Assembly: GCF_028464225.1 (NCBI RefSeq)
Contig: NZ_JAQPCN010000007.1
Location: 1-64,000, forward strand
Length of the DNA: 64,000 nt
Source of the DNA: Zeaxanthinibacter sp. PT1
GTDB taxonomy: Bacteria > Bacteroidota > Bacteroidia > Flavobacteriales > Flavobacteriaceae
Direction: 5' to 3'
Below the pieces are notes generated by a model that did no database searches, had not been told where the DNA came from, and saw nothing but the letters and a program-made list of their open reading frames with translations. The position numbers were made by a program, and so were the translations under genes. Positions 1 through 8,441 of this stretch are shown piece by piece (the stretch's first letter is position 1; the number at the start of each line of letters is the position of its first letter).

Positions 1-94
1 CAAATCCGTGCTTGTCATGAGTCAGCTATTTATCTTATAAATAATAGGGCCCGGGAAAAGAAAGGCCTCACCGCGCTAGCGGTGGGCTTTGTAT

Positions 95-146
95 TTGCAA
101 AAGGGAGCGCCATCATGATGTGCGGTAGCAAATCCGGGGATGGTTT
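95..146. repeat. direct repeat, copy A
   Basis: About 52 bp that recur imperfectly at 236-287. Both copies carry TTGCAAA, GGGAGCGC, a central ATCA.GATGTGCG stretch and GCAAATCCGG in the same order, with roughly 80% identity by eye. The first bases of the window (CAAATCCG) resemble the end of the same unit, so a further copy may lie just outside. No reading frame with credible coding character crosses it. Confidence 0.6.
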
Positions 147-196
147 GCGGTTTGTGTTTCGCAGTTCGTGGTTAGCGGTTTTCGGTTGGCTGTTTA
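143..196 (-). repeat. degenerate heptamer (7-bp) tandem array
   Basis: Read on the minus strand, this stretch splits into successive 7-mers of the form AACCGAA, AACCGCT, AACCACG, AACTGCG, AAACACA, AACCGCA, AACC. The 7-bp period is clear although the units have diverged. It resembles the cleaner 7-bp arrays near 57.65 and 57.9 kb (AACTGTC and CCAAACT units). Confidence 0.55.
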
Positions 197-235
197 GAAG
201 TATATGATTTTGTACTTGCCTGGCTGTTGCTAGGA

Positions 236-287
236 TTGCAAATGGGAGCGCTATCAGGATGTGCGCCAGCAAATCCGGACGATTTGG
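236..287. repeat. direct repeat, copy B
   Basis: Second copy of the unit at 95-146, offset 141 bp. It keeps TTGCAAA, GGGAGCGC, GATGTGCG and GCAAATCCGG. The DNA between the copies contains a degenerate 7-bp repeat array. Function unknown. Confidence 0.6.
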
Positions 288-349
288 TTATCAGCGGTTG
301 CGCAGGAAAATTTTAATCAGGTTGATGCAAGTTTTTTGCAGGGAGTAGC

Positions 350-391
350 GATAACTTAAGACCGGGGAGGGGTTATGAACCCCGGAGTTCC
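350..391 (-). repeat. dispersed GC-rich inverted-repeat element
   Basis: On the minus strand the sequence reads GGGGTTCATAACCCCTCCCC followed by GGTCTTAAGTTATC. This is nearly the same as the head of each 274-bp unit near 57.7-58.2 kb (GGGGTTCTTAACCCCGCCCC, then GGTCATAAGTTAATTG). GGGGTT/AACCCC can form a hairpin. The element lies in gene-free DNA. The rest of 1-680 outside the listed repeats and the terminator shows nothing recognisable. Confidence 0.65.
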
Positions 392-540
392 ATCCATCGT
401 GCTTTGAAAGGTGGTGCGTCATTCCGGAACAGTGAGACCCCGTCAGATATACAAAAACTTTCGAGGAGTAAATTGTTACTTCGCCGGAAGTTGATCTTAG
501 CGAGTAGGCCAGGAGTTAAGTTATATTCATCAAAAAATAA

Positions 541-573
541 GAAAGCCGGTTTTAGCAATTAAAACCGGCTTTC
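541..573 (-). terminator. strong hairpin terminator
   Basis: A perfect 13-bp stem (GAAAGCCGGTTTT with AAAACCGGCTTTC) encloses a 7-nt loop. The run of A on its left flank gives a U-rich tail on the minus strand, so it fits best as a minus-strand terminator. No minus-strand gene lies immediately to its right, because the next gene is on the plus strand. It may insulate the metal operon from antisense transcription. Confidence 0.65.
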
Positions 574-676
574 ATATTAGGGGTAATCCATATCCCTTTT
601 AAGGATCGCATTATAAAAACTATTATTTACGACTAAAAGAATTCACAGGTGTTTATATGTTGTGTAAAATAATTAT

Positions 677-684
677 TAGCTTTG
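677..684 (+). promoter_or_regulatory. Bacteroidota -7 promoter box (TAGCTTTG)
   Basis: An exact match to the TAnnTTTG -7 element of Bacteroidota primary promoters. It would place the transcript start near 690 and leave only about 15 nt before the TTG at 706. It overlaps the other possible start, the TTG at 682, which argues against that start. No good TTG -33 element sits at the usual spacing, so this is a half-site match. Confidence 0.5.
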
Positions 685-705
685 TCTAAATTTATAATTC
701 ATACA

Positions 706-3084
706 TTGAAAACACTTGATTTAGGTATTCTAAAATATTTTTCGTGGGTAGTATTATTACTCGCTACAGTTGCTCATGCGCAGCAGGAGGAAGTGCGTAT
801 ATCCGGAACCGTATCTTCAGAAGTAAAGGTGGTGCCTTTTGCAAATGTTTTCCTGAAAGAGGGGAAGGCAGGAACCACCTCGGATATAGATGGAAATTAT
901 GAATTCAGTGCTCCTGTTGGAGAATGGACTTTGGTGGTTCAATCCCAGGGATACCGCACCCAGAGGCAATCCATTTCACTTATAAAGGGAAAGAATGCGA
1001 CCATAGATTTTAACCTGGTCGAGGATGCGCTGGGATTAGAAGGTGTCGTGGTGAGTGCAACCAGGAACCGGATCAGTAAAAAAGAAGCCCCTGTCATCGT
1101 GAATGTATTGAACCCGAAATTGTTCCGGGCCACCCAATCAATTTCCCTGGCAGACGGTCTCAATTTTCAGCCCGGGGTCCGTGTAGAGACCAATTGCCAG
1201 AATTGTGGCTTCACCCAGGTACGCCTCAACGGCCTGGAAGGCCAGTATACGCAGATATTAGTCAATAGTAGACCTGTATTCAGCGCCCTTAACGGGGTGT
1301 ATGGTTTAGAGCAGATTCCTGTGAGTATTATTGATAGGCTGGAGGTAGTTCGCAGTGGTGGATCGGCCTTGTTCGGATCTAATGCCATTGCGGGAACCAT
1401 CAACGTCATTACCAAAGAACCGGTGATCAACAGCTGGGAAATTAGCTCGAACTTAGGAATTATAGGTGGGCACACAGCCGACAGGAATGTTAACCTCAAT
1501 GCATCGATTGTCAGCGAGGATCTGTCCAGTGGGGTTACGGTATACGGTATCTTCAGGGACAGGGATGCCTATGATGCTAATGGTGACGGTTTTAGCGAGA
1601 TCACTAAGCTGAGTAATAACTCGCTGGGTGCAAAAGCGTTCTTAAGGCCGAATAATAACAGCAGGCTAGGGATAGATTTTACCGGTATCAGGGAATACAG
1701 GCGTGGGGGTGACCGCATCAGCCTGGCGCCCCAGTTTACGGATATCACGGAAGAACTGGATCACAAAACCATTTTCACCGGGGTGGATTACCAGCTATTT
1801 GACGATGCCAGGGATAATGAAGTTACTGCCTACCTTTCCGTTCAGCATACAGATAGGGACAGCTATTACGGGGGATTGGGAGGTGGACGAACGGCTGCAG
1901 ATTCTACCGCAGCGAATAATGCCTTCGGAAATACTAAAGACCTGGCATTAGTGGCAGGATCCAAGTACACCCATAATTTTAAGAACCGGGATGTTATCAC
2001 CACCGGTTTGGAATACCAGTTAAATGATACCGAGGATGCCATCCCGGGTTACAACCGCTTGGTAGATCAGAAAGTGAATAGCTACGGGCTGTATACACAG
2101 TACGAGTGGAAACCGGTTCAGGAGTTCACGGCATTAGTTGGGGCACGTTTGGATCACGTAGATGTCGATGGATTCTACACCATACAGGATGTGAACCGTT
2201 CATCCCAGGTTAATGAAACCGTTTTGAGCCCGCGACTGACCATCCTTTATAATATTTCCGAGTCACTGCAGTTCAGGGGAGGATATGCCCGTGGTTTCAG
2301 GGCACCTCAGGCCTTTAACGAAGATCTTCATATTTCCTCGGTCGGCGGGGAGCAGCGGTTTGTGATTCTCTCAGACGATCTTGAAAATGAATATTCTAAC
2401 GCCTATACCGCCTCCTTGAATTTCACCCGGGATTTTAAAAAAACACAAACTAATTTGTTGGTGGAAGGCTTCTATACGACCCTGGAAAATCCATTCACTA
2501 TTGTAAGTACGGGAACTTCCCTTCCCAACGGTTCTATACTGGAGGAATCTAGGAATGGTTCAGGGGCCTATGTTGCCGGTGCAAATATGGAATTAAGTGT
2601 CTCACCAAGTCCGGCATTTTTATTTAAGGCCGGGGCGACCGTACAACGCTCTGTATACAAAGAAGAGCAATTGTTGTTTGAGTCAAGCGGGGACGTACCC
2701 GGGGAAGAGGATGTAACCCTCAGGGATTTTGCCCGATCTCCCAATGTATATGGGTTTATGAACGCTAACTGGACCATGAGCGAAGCCGTGCAGTTAGACC
2801 TGACAGGAAGTTATACAGGATCGATGATCGTTCCCCACGTGGTGAGTGATACGGGGTTCCTGGCCCTGGAGGAGTCTGAAGACTTTTTAGATCTGACCAC
2901 CAAAGTGACCTATCATTTTGACCTGGCAGAAAATTTCCATGTGGAACTGAGTGGTGGAGTTCAGAACCTCTTTGATAGTTACCAGGATGATTTTGACTCA
3001 GGCCCGTTAAGGGATTCGGATTATATCTACGGACCTAATAGACCCAGGACTGTGTTCGTCGGCTTAAAGATTGGAGATTTTTAA
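706..3084 (+). CDS. TonB-dependent outer-membrane receptor, metal-efflux operon
   Basis: Outer-membrane active transporter. From the TTG at 706 the product is about 792 aa and starts with a good signal peptide (MKTLDLGILKYFSWVVLLL, cleavage near AHAQ). A carboxypeptidase-D-regulatory-like domain follows (about residues 30-110), then a plug (about 115-235, with a SGGSALFGSNAIAGTINVIT-type end) and a beta-barrel ending in a C-terminal aromatic-rich strand. The plug carries NCQNCG (about residues 163-168), a CxxC motif that could bind a thiophilic metal. No in-frame ATG exists near the front. The upstream TTG at 682 lies inside a -7 box, so 706 is preferred. It is first in a run leading to an RND metal pump; copper or a similar cation is an inference from that context. 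Confidence 0.88.
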   Translation: MKTLDLGILKYFSWVVLLLATVAHAQQEEVRISGTVSSEVKVVPFANVFLKEGKAGTTSDIDGNYEFSAPVGEWTLVVQSQGYRTQRQSISLIKGKNATIDFNLVEDALGLEGVVVSATRNRISKKEAPVIVNVLNPKLFRATQSISLADGLNFQPGVRVETNCQNCGFTQVRLNGLEGQYTQILVNSRPVFSALNGVYGLEQIPVSIIDRLEVVRSGGSALFGSNAIAGTINVITKEPVINSWEISSNLGIIGGHTADRNVNLNASIVSEDLSSGVTVYGIFRDRDAYDANGDGFSEITKLSNNSLGAKAFLRPNNNSRLGIDFTGIREYRRGGDRISLAPQFTDITEELDHKTIFTGVDYQLFDDARDNEVTAYLSVQHTDRDSYYGGLGGGRTAADSTAANNAFGNTKDLALVAGSKYTHNFKNRDVITTGLEYQLNDTEDAIPGYNRLVDQKVNSYGLYTQYEWKPVQEFTALVGARLDHVDVDGFYTIQDVNRSSQVNETVLSPRLTILYNISESLQFRGGYARGFRAPQAFNEDLHISSVGGEQRFVILSDDLENEYSNAYTASLNFTRDFKKTQTNLLVEGFYTTLENPFTIVSTGTSLPNGSILEESRNGSGAYVAGANMELSVSPSPAFLFKAGATVQRSVYKEEQLLFESSGDVPGEEDVTLRDFARSPNVYGFMNANWTMSEAVQLDLTGSYTGSMIVPHVVSDTGFLALEESEDFLDLTTKVTYHFDLAENFHVELSGGVQNLFDSYQDDFDSGPLRDSDYIYGPNRPRTVFVGLKIGDF

Positions 3085-3095
3085 ATAATGATCCT

Positions 3096-3566
3096 ATGAA
3101 GAAAATAGTCTTATTAATAGCATTGTGGCTGGCAGCAATTACCGTTGTAAGCGCTCAGCATGACGAAGAAATACAATGGAAAAGTTGGTCAGAGTTAGAA
3201 GAAGCTTTACGAAAAGACCCCAAACCCGTATTCTTATTCTTCCATGCCGATTGGTGCGTCTACTGTAAAAAAATAGAGCGTGAAATATTTACCAAAAAAT
3301 CGGTGATTCGAAAAATGAACAAAGAGTATTATGCTCTCAGGATGGATGTTGAGAGCAGGGATACGGTGGCTTTTGATGGCCTCACCTTTGTTAACAAGCA
3401 AGCCCTCACACGCCGCAATGGAATTCATGAGCTACCGGCCTTACTCGCATCAAGGGAAGATAAACCCTTCTCCTTGCCGGCAACGCTGATCTTAGATAAA
3501 AAGTTTGCACTGGTGGAAAGAATATTTGAGTACTACACATCCTCCGAATTGCTCAACATGTTATAA
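3096..3566 (+). CDS. exported thioredoxin-like protein
   Basis: A 156-aa thioredoxin-fold protein with a signal peptide (residues 1-20, ending VSA-Q) and the active-site motif WCVYC (Cys54, Cys57) after a FLFFHADW strand. Motif and length fit the periplasmic DUF255/thioredoxin_7-like group that reduces disulfides or passes on thiols. It starts 11 bp after the receptor and is followed by the efflux genes. Its likely role is redox care of cysteines in the receptor plug or in metal-stressed envelope proteins, which is an inference. The oxidoreductase class is well supported; the partner is not. Confidence 0.85.
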   Translation: MKKIVLLIALWLAAITVVSAQHDEEIQWKSWSELEEALRKDPKPVFLFFHADWCVYCKKIEREIFTKKSVIRKMNKEYYALRMDVESRDTVAFDGLTFVNKQALTRRNGIHELPALLASREDKPFSLPATLILDKKFALVERIFEYYTSSELLNML

Positions 3567-3613
3567 GTTTAGGAGAATACTGTGCTTTTTAGATTTTTTC
3601 CTAATTTTATATA

Positions 3614-4018
3614 GTGAGCAAACTATCAGCCATAGTATTGTCCCTTTTCATTTTTGTACAGAGCCTGGGGTTTCACCTGGACGATTTGCTGCAAATCAAT
3701 GAACTGGTCTCCCATGCGCGTTTTCATAACCAGCAGTATGGTGATAACCTTATTACTTTTGTGTCCAAGCATTACGGGGAATTGAAGCAACAACATGAAG
3801 CCGATCACCAGGAGGAAAAAGATGAACATGAAAAACTTCCTTTTCAGCACCAGTGTAACAACCTGCTGGTCATAAACCTGATCTTTATTCCTAATAATTC
3901 GGATATACTGTTTTGCGAAATTGGAGAGAAAAAGGAAACCAACTACAACTACCTGGCCCGGAATTCTAAAGGGCATTCTAAGAAATTGTTCCAGCCACCG
4001 ATAAAGGCATATGCTTAA
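3614..4018 (+). CDS. small His/Glu-rich exported protein, possible metal binder
   Basis: 134 aa starting at GTG (3614). The N-terminus is a hydrophobic signal-like segment (residues 4-19). The middle is charged and His-rich (KHYGELKQQHEADHQEEKD, then HEKLPFQHQC) and the C-terminus is basic. I recognise no domain. Short His-rich exported proteins of this kind often sit immediately before CusA/CzcA-type genes in flavobacteria, so periplasmic metal sensing or buffering is a reasonable guess. The reading frame runs cleanly between its neighbours and the protein is not low-complexity outside the acidic patch. A weak hairpin (GTGC/GCAC, about 4058-4069) lies after it. Confidence 0.6.
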   Translation: MSKLSAIVLSLFIFVQSLGFHLDDLLQINELVSHARFHNQQYGDNLITFVSKHYGELKQQHEADHQEEKDEHEKLPFQHQCNNLLVINLIFIPNNSDILFCEIGEKKETNYNYLARNSKGHSKKLFQPPIKAYA

Positions 4019-4096
4019 TTAATGGGACAAGTCTGTCTTGTCTGCATATTATCTGAAGTGCTTTAGCACATTTTAAGTATATCATAATCATCGGTC

Positions 4097-7000
4097 ATGC
4101 TATCAAATATTATAAGGTTCAGCCTTACTCATAAGCTGGTCATTTTTCTTTTTACAGCATTTCTCATCGGTTTTGGAATTTATGCCTTATCGCAGGTCCC
4201 TATTGGTGCTGTGCCAGATGTTACCAATAACCAGGTGCAGGTAATAACGACCTCGGAGAACCTGGCTACCCAGGATATCGAACAATTTATCACTTATCCT
4301 GTAGAACTGGAGATGGCTAATTTACCGGGTGTCGAAGAAATTCGTTCCGTCTCCAAGTTTGGGTTATCCGTAGTGACCATAGTTTTCGAGGAACGTATGG
4401 GAACCTACCTTCCCAGGCAACTCATCGCCGAAAAGATAGAATCGGCATCGGAAAAAATTCCGGAGGGGTTTGGTAAGCCCCAAATGGGTCCAATAACGAC
4501 AGGACTAGGTGAGATTTACCAATATACATTGGATACCCAACCGGGTTATGAAGATCAGTATGATGCAGAGGATCTGCGGACCATACAGGACTGGATTGTA
4601 AAAAGACAGCTTTCCGGTATAGACGGAGTAGTGGAGATCAATGCTTGGGGAGGGTATTTAAAACAATACGAGGTTGCCATTAACAGCAGTAAACTACAGG
4701 CCATGGGTATCAGTGTTTCCAAGGTATTCAGTGCCCTGCAGGACAATAATGCGGTAGCCGGTGGCGGTTACATCGAAAAGCTGAACCAGGCATACTTCAT
4801 CCGTGGGCAGGGAAGGGTTACTTCCCTGGACGACATCCGGAACATTGTAGTGGAGAACAAAGGAGGCACTCCCATCTTCATTAAAGACCTAGCAGAGGTT
4901 GGCTTCGGTAATGCTACGCGTTATGGTGCAATCACAGCTAATGGCAAGGGCGAGACGGTTTTGGGACAGGTAATGATGCTTAAAGGCGCAAATTCTAATA
5001 AAGTAATTAGCGATGTAAAAAAGCGAGTGGAGGAAATATCAGCCTCCTTACCTGAAGGAGTGGTTATTAATCCCTTCCTGGATAGAAGTGAGCTGATATC
5101 GCGAACGACTATGACCATAACCGAAAACCTGCTTCTCGGTTGCCTGATCGTGATCTTTGTGGTGGTCCTTTTACTGGGGAACTTCCGCTCGGGCCTGGTG
5201 GTGGCTTCCGTTATCCCGCTCTGCCTCCTTTTTGCATTATCCATGATGTACATCTTTGGCATTGACGCTAACCTCATGTCGCTGGGAGCCATAGATTTTG
5301 GAATCATCATAGATGGAGCAGTTATTATCGTTGAATACACGGCATTCCGGATGACCAAAGTACGCGAAGAATATACTGAACTCAATGCCGATGAAGTACG
5401 TAATTTAAAAGACAAAATCTCTTTTAACAGTGCATCGCGAATGATGAACTCGGCCATTTTTGGCCAGTTGATCATATTGATCGTATTTATCCCTATCCTA
5501 TCACTCAGCGGGGTAGAAGGTAAGATGTTTCGACCTATGGCGCTGACTTTTGGATTTGCCCTCATCGGGGCAATGATCCTTTGCCTGACTTATGTACCCG
5601 TGGTTTCTTCGCTGTTTTTGAAAGCGGAAAATTCTTCTGAGAAGAATATTTCTGTAAGGATTTTAGCGTATTTAAACAGCTTATATAAGCCAGCAATAGA
5701 ATGGGCGTTGAATTGGAAGAAGCCGGTACTGTTGATCGCTGTAGTGATTATGGCGATTTCAGTATTTATTTTCAGCAGGATGGGCGGAGAATTCATTCCA
5801 CAATTAGACGAGGGCGATTATGTGATACAACCGGTATTGCGCACAGGGACTTCGCTCAGTAAAACTATTGAGACCACTTCGAAAATGGAACGCATTCTCC
5901 TTGATAGTTTTCCAGAGGTAGACCAGGTGGTCAGCAGGATAGGGGCTGCAGAAGTACCAACTGATCCCATGTCTATGGAAGAAAGCGATGTTATTGTGAC
6001 CCTTAAACCGAAAAAGGAATGGGTAACCGCCGGAACCAAGGAAGAACTGGCCGAAAAATTTAAAGAGAAACTATCTGTACTGCCGGGGATGGAACTCGAA
6101 TTCACACAGCCTATTGAAATGCGATTTAATGAGTTAATTACTGGGGTTAGGGCAGATATTGCTATCAAGGTTTTTGGTGAAGACCTGGGTGTTCTCAACA
6201 AAAAGGCCCAACAGATCAGGCAGCTGATCAAAGATGTTAAGGGGGCATCGGATGTTACCGTGGAAAAAATTGTAGGTCTGCCCCAGATGAATGTAGCTTA
6301 TGATCGGTCTAAAATCGCGAGATACGGTCTCAATATTGCGGCCCTAAATGATATGATCACCATGGGATTTTCGGGTAAGACCATGGGAAGTGTTTTTGAA
6401 GGTGAGAAAAGGTTTGACCTGGTTATGCGATTAGAAGAAGATCAACGCAAGGACATAGAGAACATACGGAATTTATATGTTGATACTCCGGCCGGCCAAA
6501 AAATACCTTTAAGCGAATTGGCAGAGATCACATACCAGAAAGGAGCCGCTAAGATCTCCAGGGATGACACCAAACGCAGGATCGTCGTCAGTGTCAATGT
6601 CAGGGAAAGTGATCTGCAGACCGTGGTGTCAGAGATTCGAAATATTATCGAGAAAAATGTATTGCTACCACCGGGATATACCATAACCTATGGTGGTCAG
6701 TTTGAGAATCTCAGGAGTGCAACAGAGAGATTACAGCTGGCCGTTCCCGTGGCACTTATCCTGATCTTTGTGATGCTGTATTTTGCATTTCATTCCGTAA
6801 GGGAAGCCCTGATGATCTTTTCAGCAATTCCCCTTGCTGCGGTTGGCGGCATCCTCTTATTATGGATCAGAGGTATGCCATTCAGTATTTCTGCTGGCGT
6901 TGGTTTTATAGCCCTGTTTGGAATCGCGGTATTGAACGGGATCGTATTGATTGAACATTTCAAAGAGCTCCAGAAGAACGGGCTGAAATATAGTGACGAA

Positions 7001-8434
7001 CTAATTGTAAAAGGTGCACAGGACCGGTTAAGAGCTGTATTGCTCACCGCCTCAGCAGCAGCCTTAGGATTTTTACCCATGGCGGTATCTACCGGGGCCG
7101 GGGCAGAGGTTCAACGCCCTCTGGCCACCGTAGTCATAGGCGGTCTCATCACCTCCACCCTTTTAACACTGTTCGTACTTCCGGTTATTTACTCTTATTT
7201 CCACAACCGCAAGACAATTACAAAGGTCAAGAAGACTCCGCCAAAAATCAAAGCCCTAAGTCTCGTTTTGCTTTTGACTAGCATTAGTGGTTATACACAG
7301 GAACAACTAACAGTTACAAATTTTGATCAGTTAAAGGAAATGGTTCTCACCAATAATGCCGGCTTGGATGCAGCAGAATTGCGTTTGCAAGAGGCAGGAG
7401 CGATACGTGGAAGTGCCTTTACATTTGACAAGACTAGCTTGTATTACAGCAGGGACAATAACAACCTCGCCCAAGGATTGCCGTTAACCGTATACGGTTT
7501 GCAACAAGACCTGCAGTTTCCCACGGTATATTTTGCCCGGAAAAATGTTCTTAAAGCGCGATATGCACAAGAGGATGCCGCTTTTAAAATGTATAGGACG
7601 CTCCTGGAACAGGAAACTGCAAGTGTTTATTACAGGGTTCAATATCAACATGCAAAAATTGCGGTCTTGAAAGAATTGGACAGCCTGTACCAGAAATTCG
7701 CCTACGCAGCCGAAAGAAGGTTTCAATTGGGGGCGACCAATTACCTGGAGAAGATTACCGCACGCGCAAAACAGGAAAGGATAAAAACCGAATTCAGACA
7801 AGCTGGTCATGAACTGAATGCCGCTCTTATGGCCCTCAAACCGCTATTGAATACAAAGGATTCTGTGGTGGTAAAGGAAGTACCGTTTGGAAAACTAAAG
7901 CTGAAAAATTCGGCAATTTTAAATAACCCTGGAAATACTTTTTACCGGGCGCGAAAAGATGTGTTCAGGAGTCAAGCAGGCTTACAATGGCATGAGCTGC
8001 TCCCGGATCTGACTTTCAATTACTTTGAAGGTAACAACGAAGCCCTGCAAAAACCTATTAGTGGATACCTTGTAGGTCTCAAAATTCCTGTTTTATTCTG
8101 GGGAAAAAAGGCGAATATAAAAGCAGCCAATCTGGCTAGTGCCGCCGCAGAACAAGAGGCTATCGATTATAGCAATCATATACATTCAGAATATCTTGAA
8201 TTAACCTCTGAACTTCAGAAGTACCAAGAAAACCTGAGTTATTATGAAAAGGAAGGGAACCAACTTGCTAAGGAGATTATTAAAACGGCCATAGTCAGTT
8301 ATAAGAACGGAGAAATAGACTTCTTCCAATACATTCAGAGTTTAGAGAACGCCTATGAAATCAGGCTTTCTTATTTCGACAACCTAAACCAATACAACCA
8401 AACCGTTATCCGTATCAATTACCTAATACTATAA
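4097..8434 (+). CDS. heavy-metal efflux RND pump fused to TolC-like outer-membrane factor (CusA/CzcA family)
   Basis: A 1445-aa protein in two parts. Residues 1 to about 1040 are a complete heavy-metal RND permease: TM1 near 14-33, a first periplasmic porter domain, the TM block with DFGIIIDGAVIIVEY (about 395-415), a second periplasmic domain from about residue 560, and a final TM block ending VIYSYFHNRK. A short basic linker (about 1036-1050) and a hydrophobic segment (about 1052-1066, ending GYTQ) then lead into a TolC/OEP-like helical protein (about 1068-1445) with coiled-coil repeats. The segment at the join looks like a signal peptide, so cleavage into pump and outer-membrane channel is plausible. 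Ordinary RND pumps are about 1040 aa. The ATG at 4097 gives a standard RND N-terminus. Substrate (Cu, Ag, Co, Zn or Cd) cannot be read from sequence alone. Confidence 0.93.
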   Translation: MLSNIIRFSLTHKLVIFLFTAFLIGFGIYALSQVPIGAVPDVTNNQVQVITTSENLATQDIEQFITYPVELEMANLPGVEEIRSVSKFGLSVVTIVFEERMGTYLPRQLIAEKIESASEKIPEGFGKPQMGPITTGLGEIYQYTLDTQPGYEDQYDAEDLRTIQDWIVKRQLSGIDGVVEINAWGGYLKQYEVAINSSKLQAMGISVSKVFSALQDNNAVAGGGYIEKLNQAYFIRGQGRVTSLDDIRNIVVENKGGTPIFIKDLAEVGFGNATRYGAITANGKGETVLGQVMMLKGANSNKVISDVKKRVEEISASLPEGVVINPFLDRSELISRTTMTITENLLLGCLIVIFVVVLLLGNFRSGLVVASVIPLCLLFALSMMYIFGIDANLMSLGAIDFGIIIDGAVIIVEYTAFRMTKVREEYTELNADEVRNLKDKISFNSASRMMNSAIFGQLIILIVFIPILSLSGVEGKMFRPMALTFGFALIGAMILCLTYVPVVSSLFLKAENSSEKNISVRILAYLNSLYKPAIEWALNWKKPVLLIAVVIMAISVFIFSRMGGEFIPQLDEGDYVIQPVLRTGTSLSKTIETTSKMERILLDSFPEVDQVVSRIGAAEVPTDPMSMEESDVIVTLKPKKEWVTAGTKEELAEKFKEKLSVLPGMELEFTQPIEMRFNELITGVRADIAIKVFGEDLGVLNKKAQQIRQLIKDVKGASDVTVEKIVGLPQMNVAYDRSKIARYGLNIAALNDMITMGFSGKTMGSVFEGEKRFDLVMRLEEDQRKDIENIRNLYVDTPAGQKIPLSELAEITYQKGAAKISRDDTKRRIVVSVNVRESDLQTVVSEIRNIIEKNVLLPPGYTITYGGQFENLRSATERLQLAVPVALILIFVMLYFAFHSVREALMIFSAIPLAAVGGILLLWIRGMPFSISAGVGFIALFGIAVLNGIVLIEHFKELQKNGLKYSDELIVKGAQDRLRAVLLTASAAALGFLPMAVSTGAGAEVQRPLATVVIGGLITSTLLTLFVLPVIYSYFHNRKTITKVKKTPPKIKALSLVLLLTSISGYTQEQLTVTNFDQLKEMVLTNNAGLDAAELRLQEAGAIRGSAFTFDKTSLYYSRDNNNLAQGLPLTVYGLQQDLQFPTVYFARKNVLKARYAQEDAAFKMYRTLLEQETASVYYRVQYQHAKIAVLKELDSLYQKFAYAAERRFQLGATNYLEKITARAKQERIKTEFRQAGHELNAALMALKPLLNTKDSVVVKEVPFGKLKLKNSAILNNPGNTFYRARKDVFRSQAGLQWHELLPDLTFNYFEGNNEALQKPISGYLVGLKIPVLFWGKKANIKAANLASAAAEQEAIDYSNHIHSEYLELTSELQKYQENLSYYEKEGNQLAKEIIKTAIVSYKNGEIDFFQYIQSLENAYEIRLSYFDNLNQYNQTVIRINYLIL

Positions 8435-8441
8435 TTAAACC

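Noticed and set aside
30-558. Two minus-strand open frames (30-272 and 373-558)
   Set aside because: They cross the direct repeats, the dispersed inverted repeat and the terminator hairpin, and their translations show no family, signal or normal composition.
4058-4075. Terminator between the His-rich protein and the RND pump
   Set aside because: The stem is only four or five base pairs with a weak T tract, and the genes appear to form one operon.
4921-5565. 214-aa antisense frame within the RND pump gene
   Set aside because: It is a long shadow of the strongly coding opposite strand, with no domain; Ser/Thr/Arg/Ile-rich composition is typical of antisense frames.
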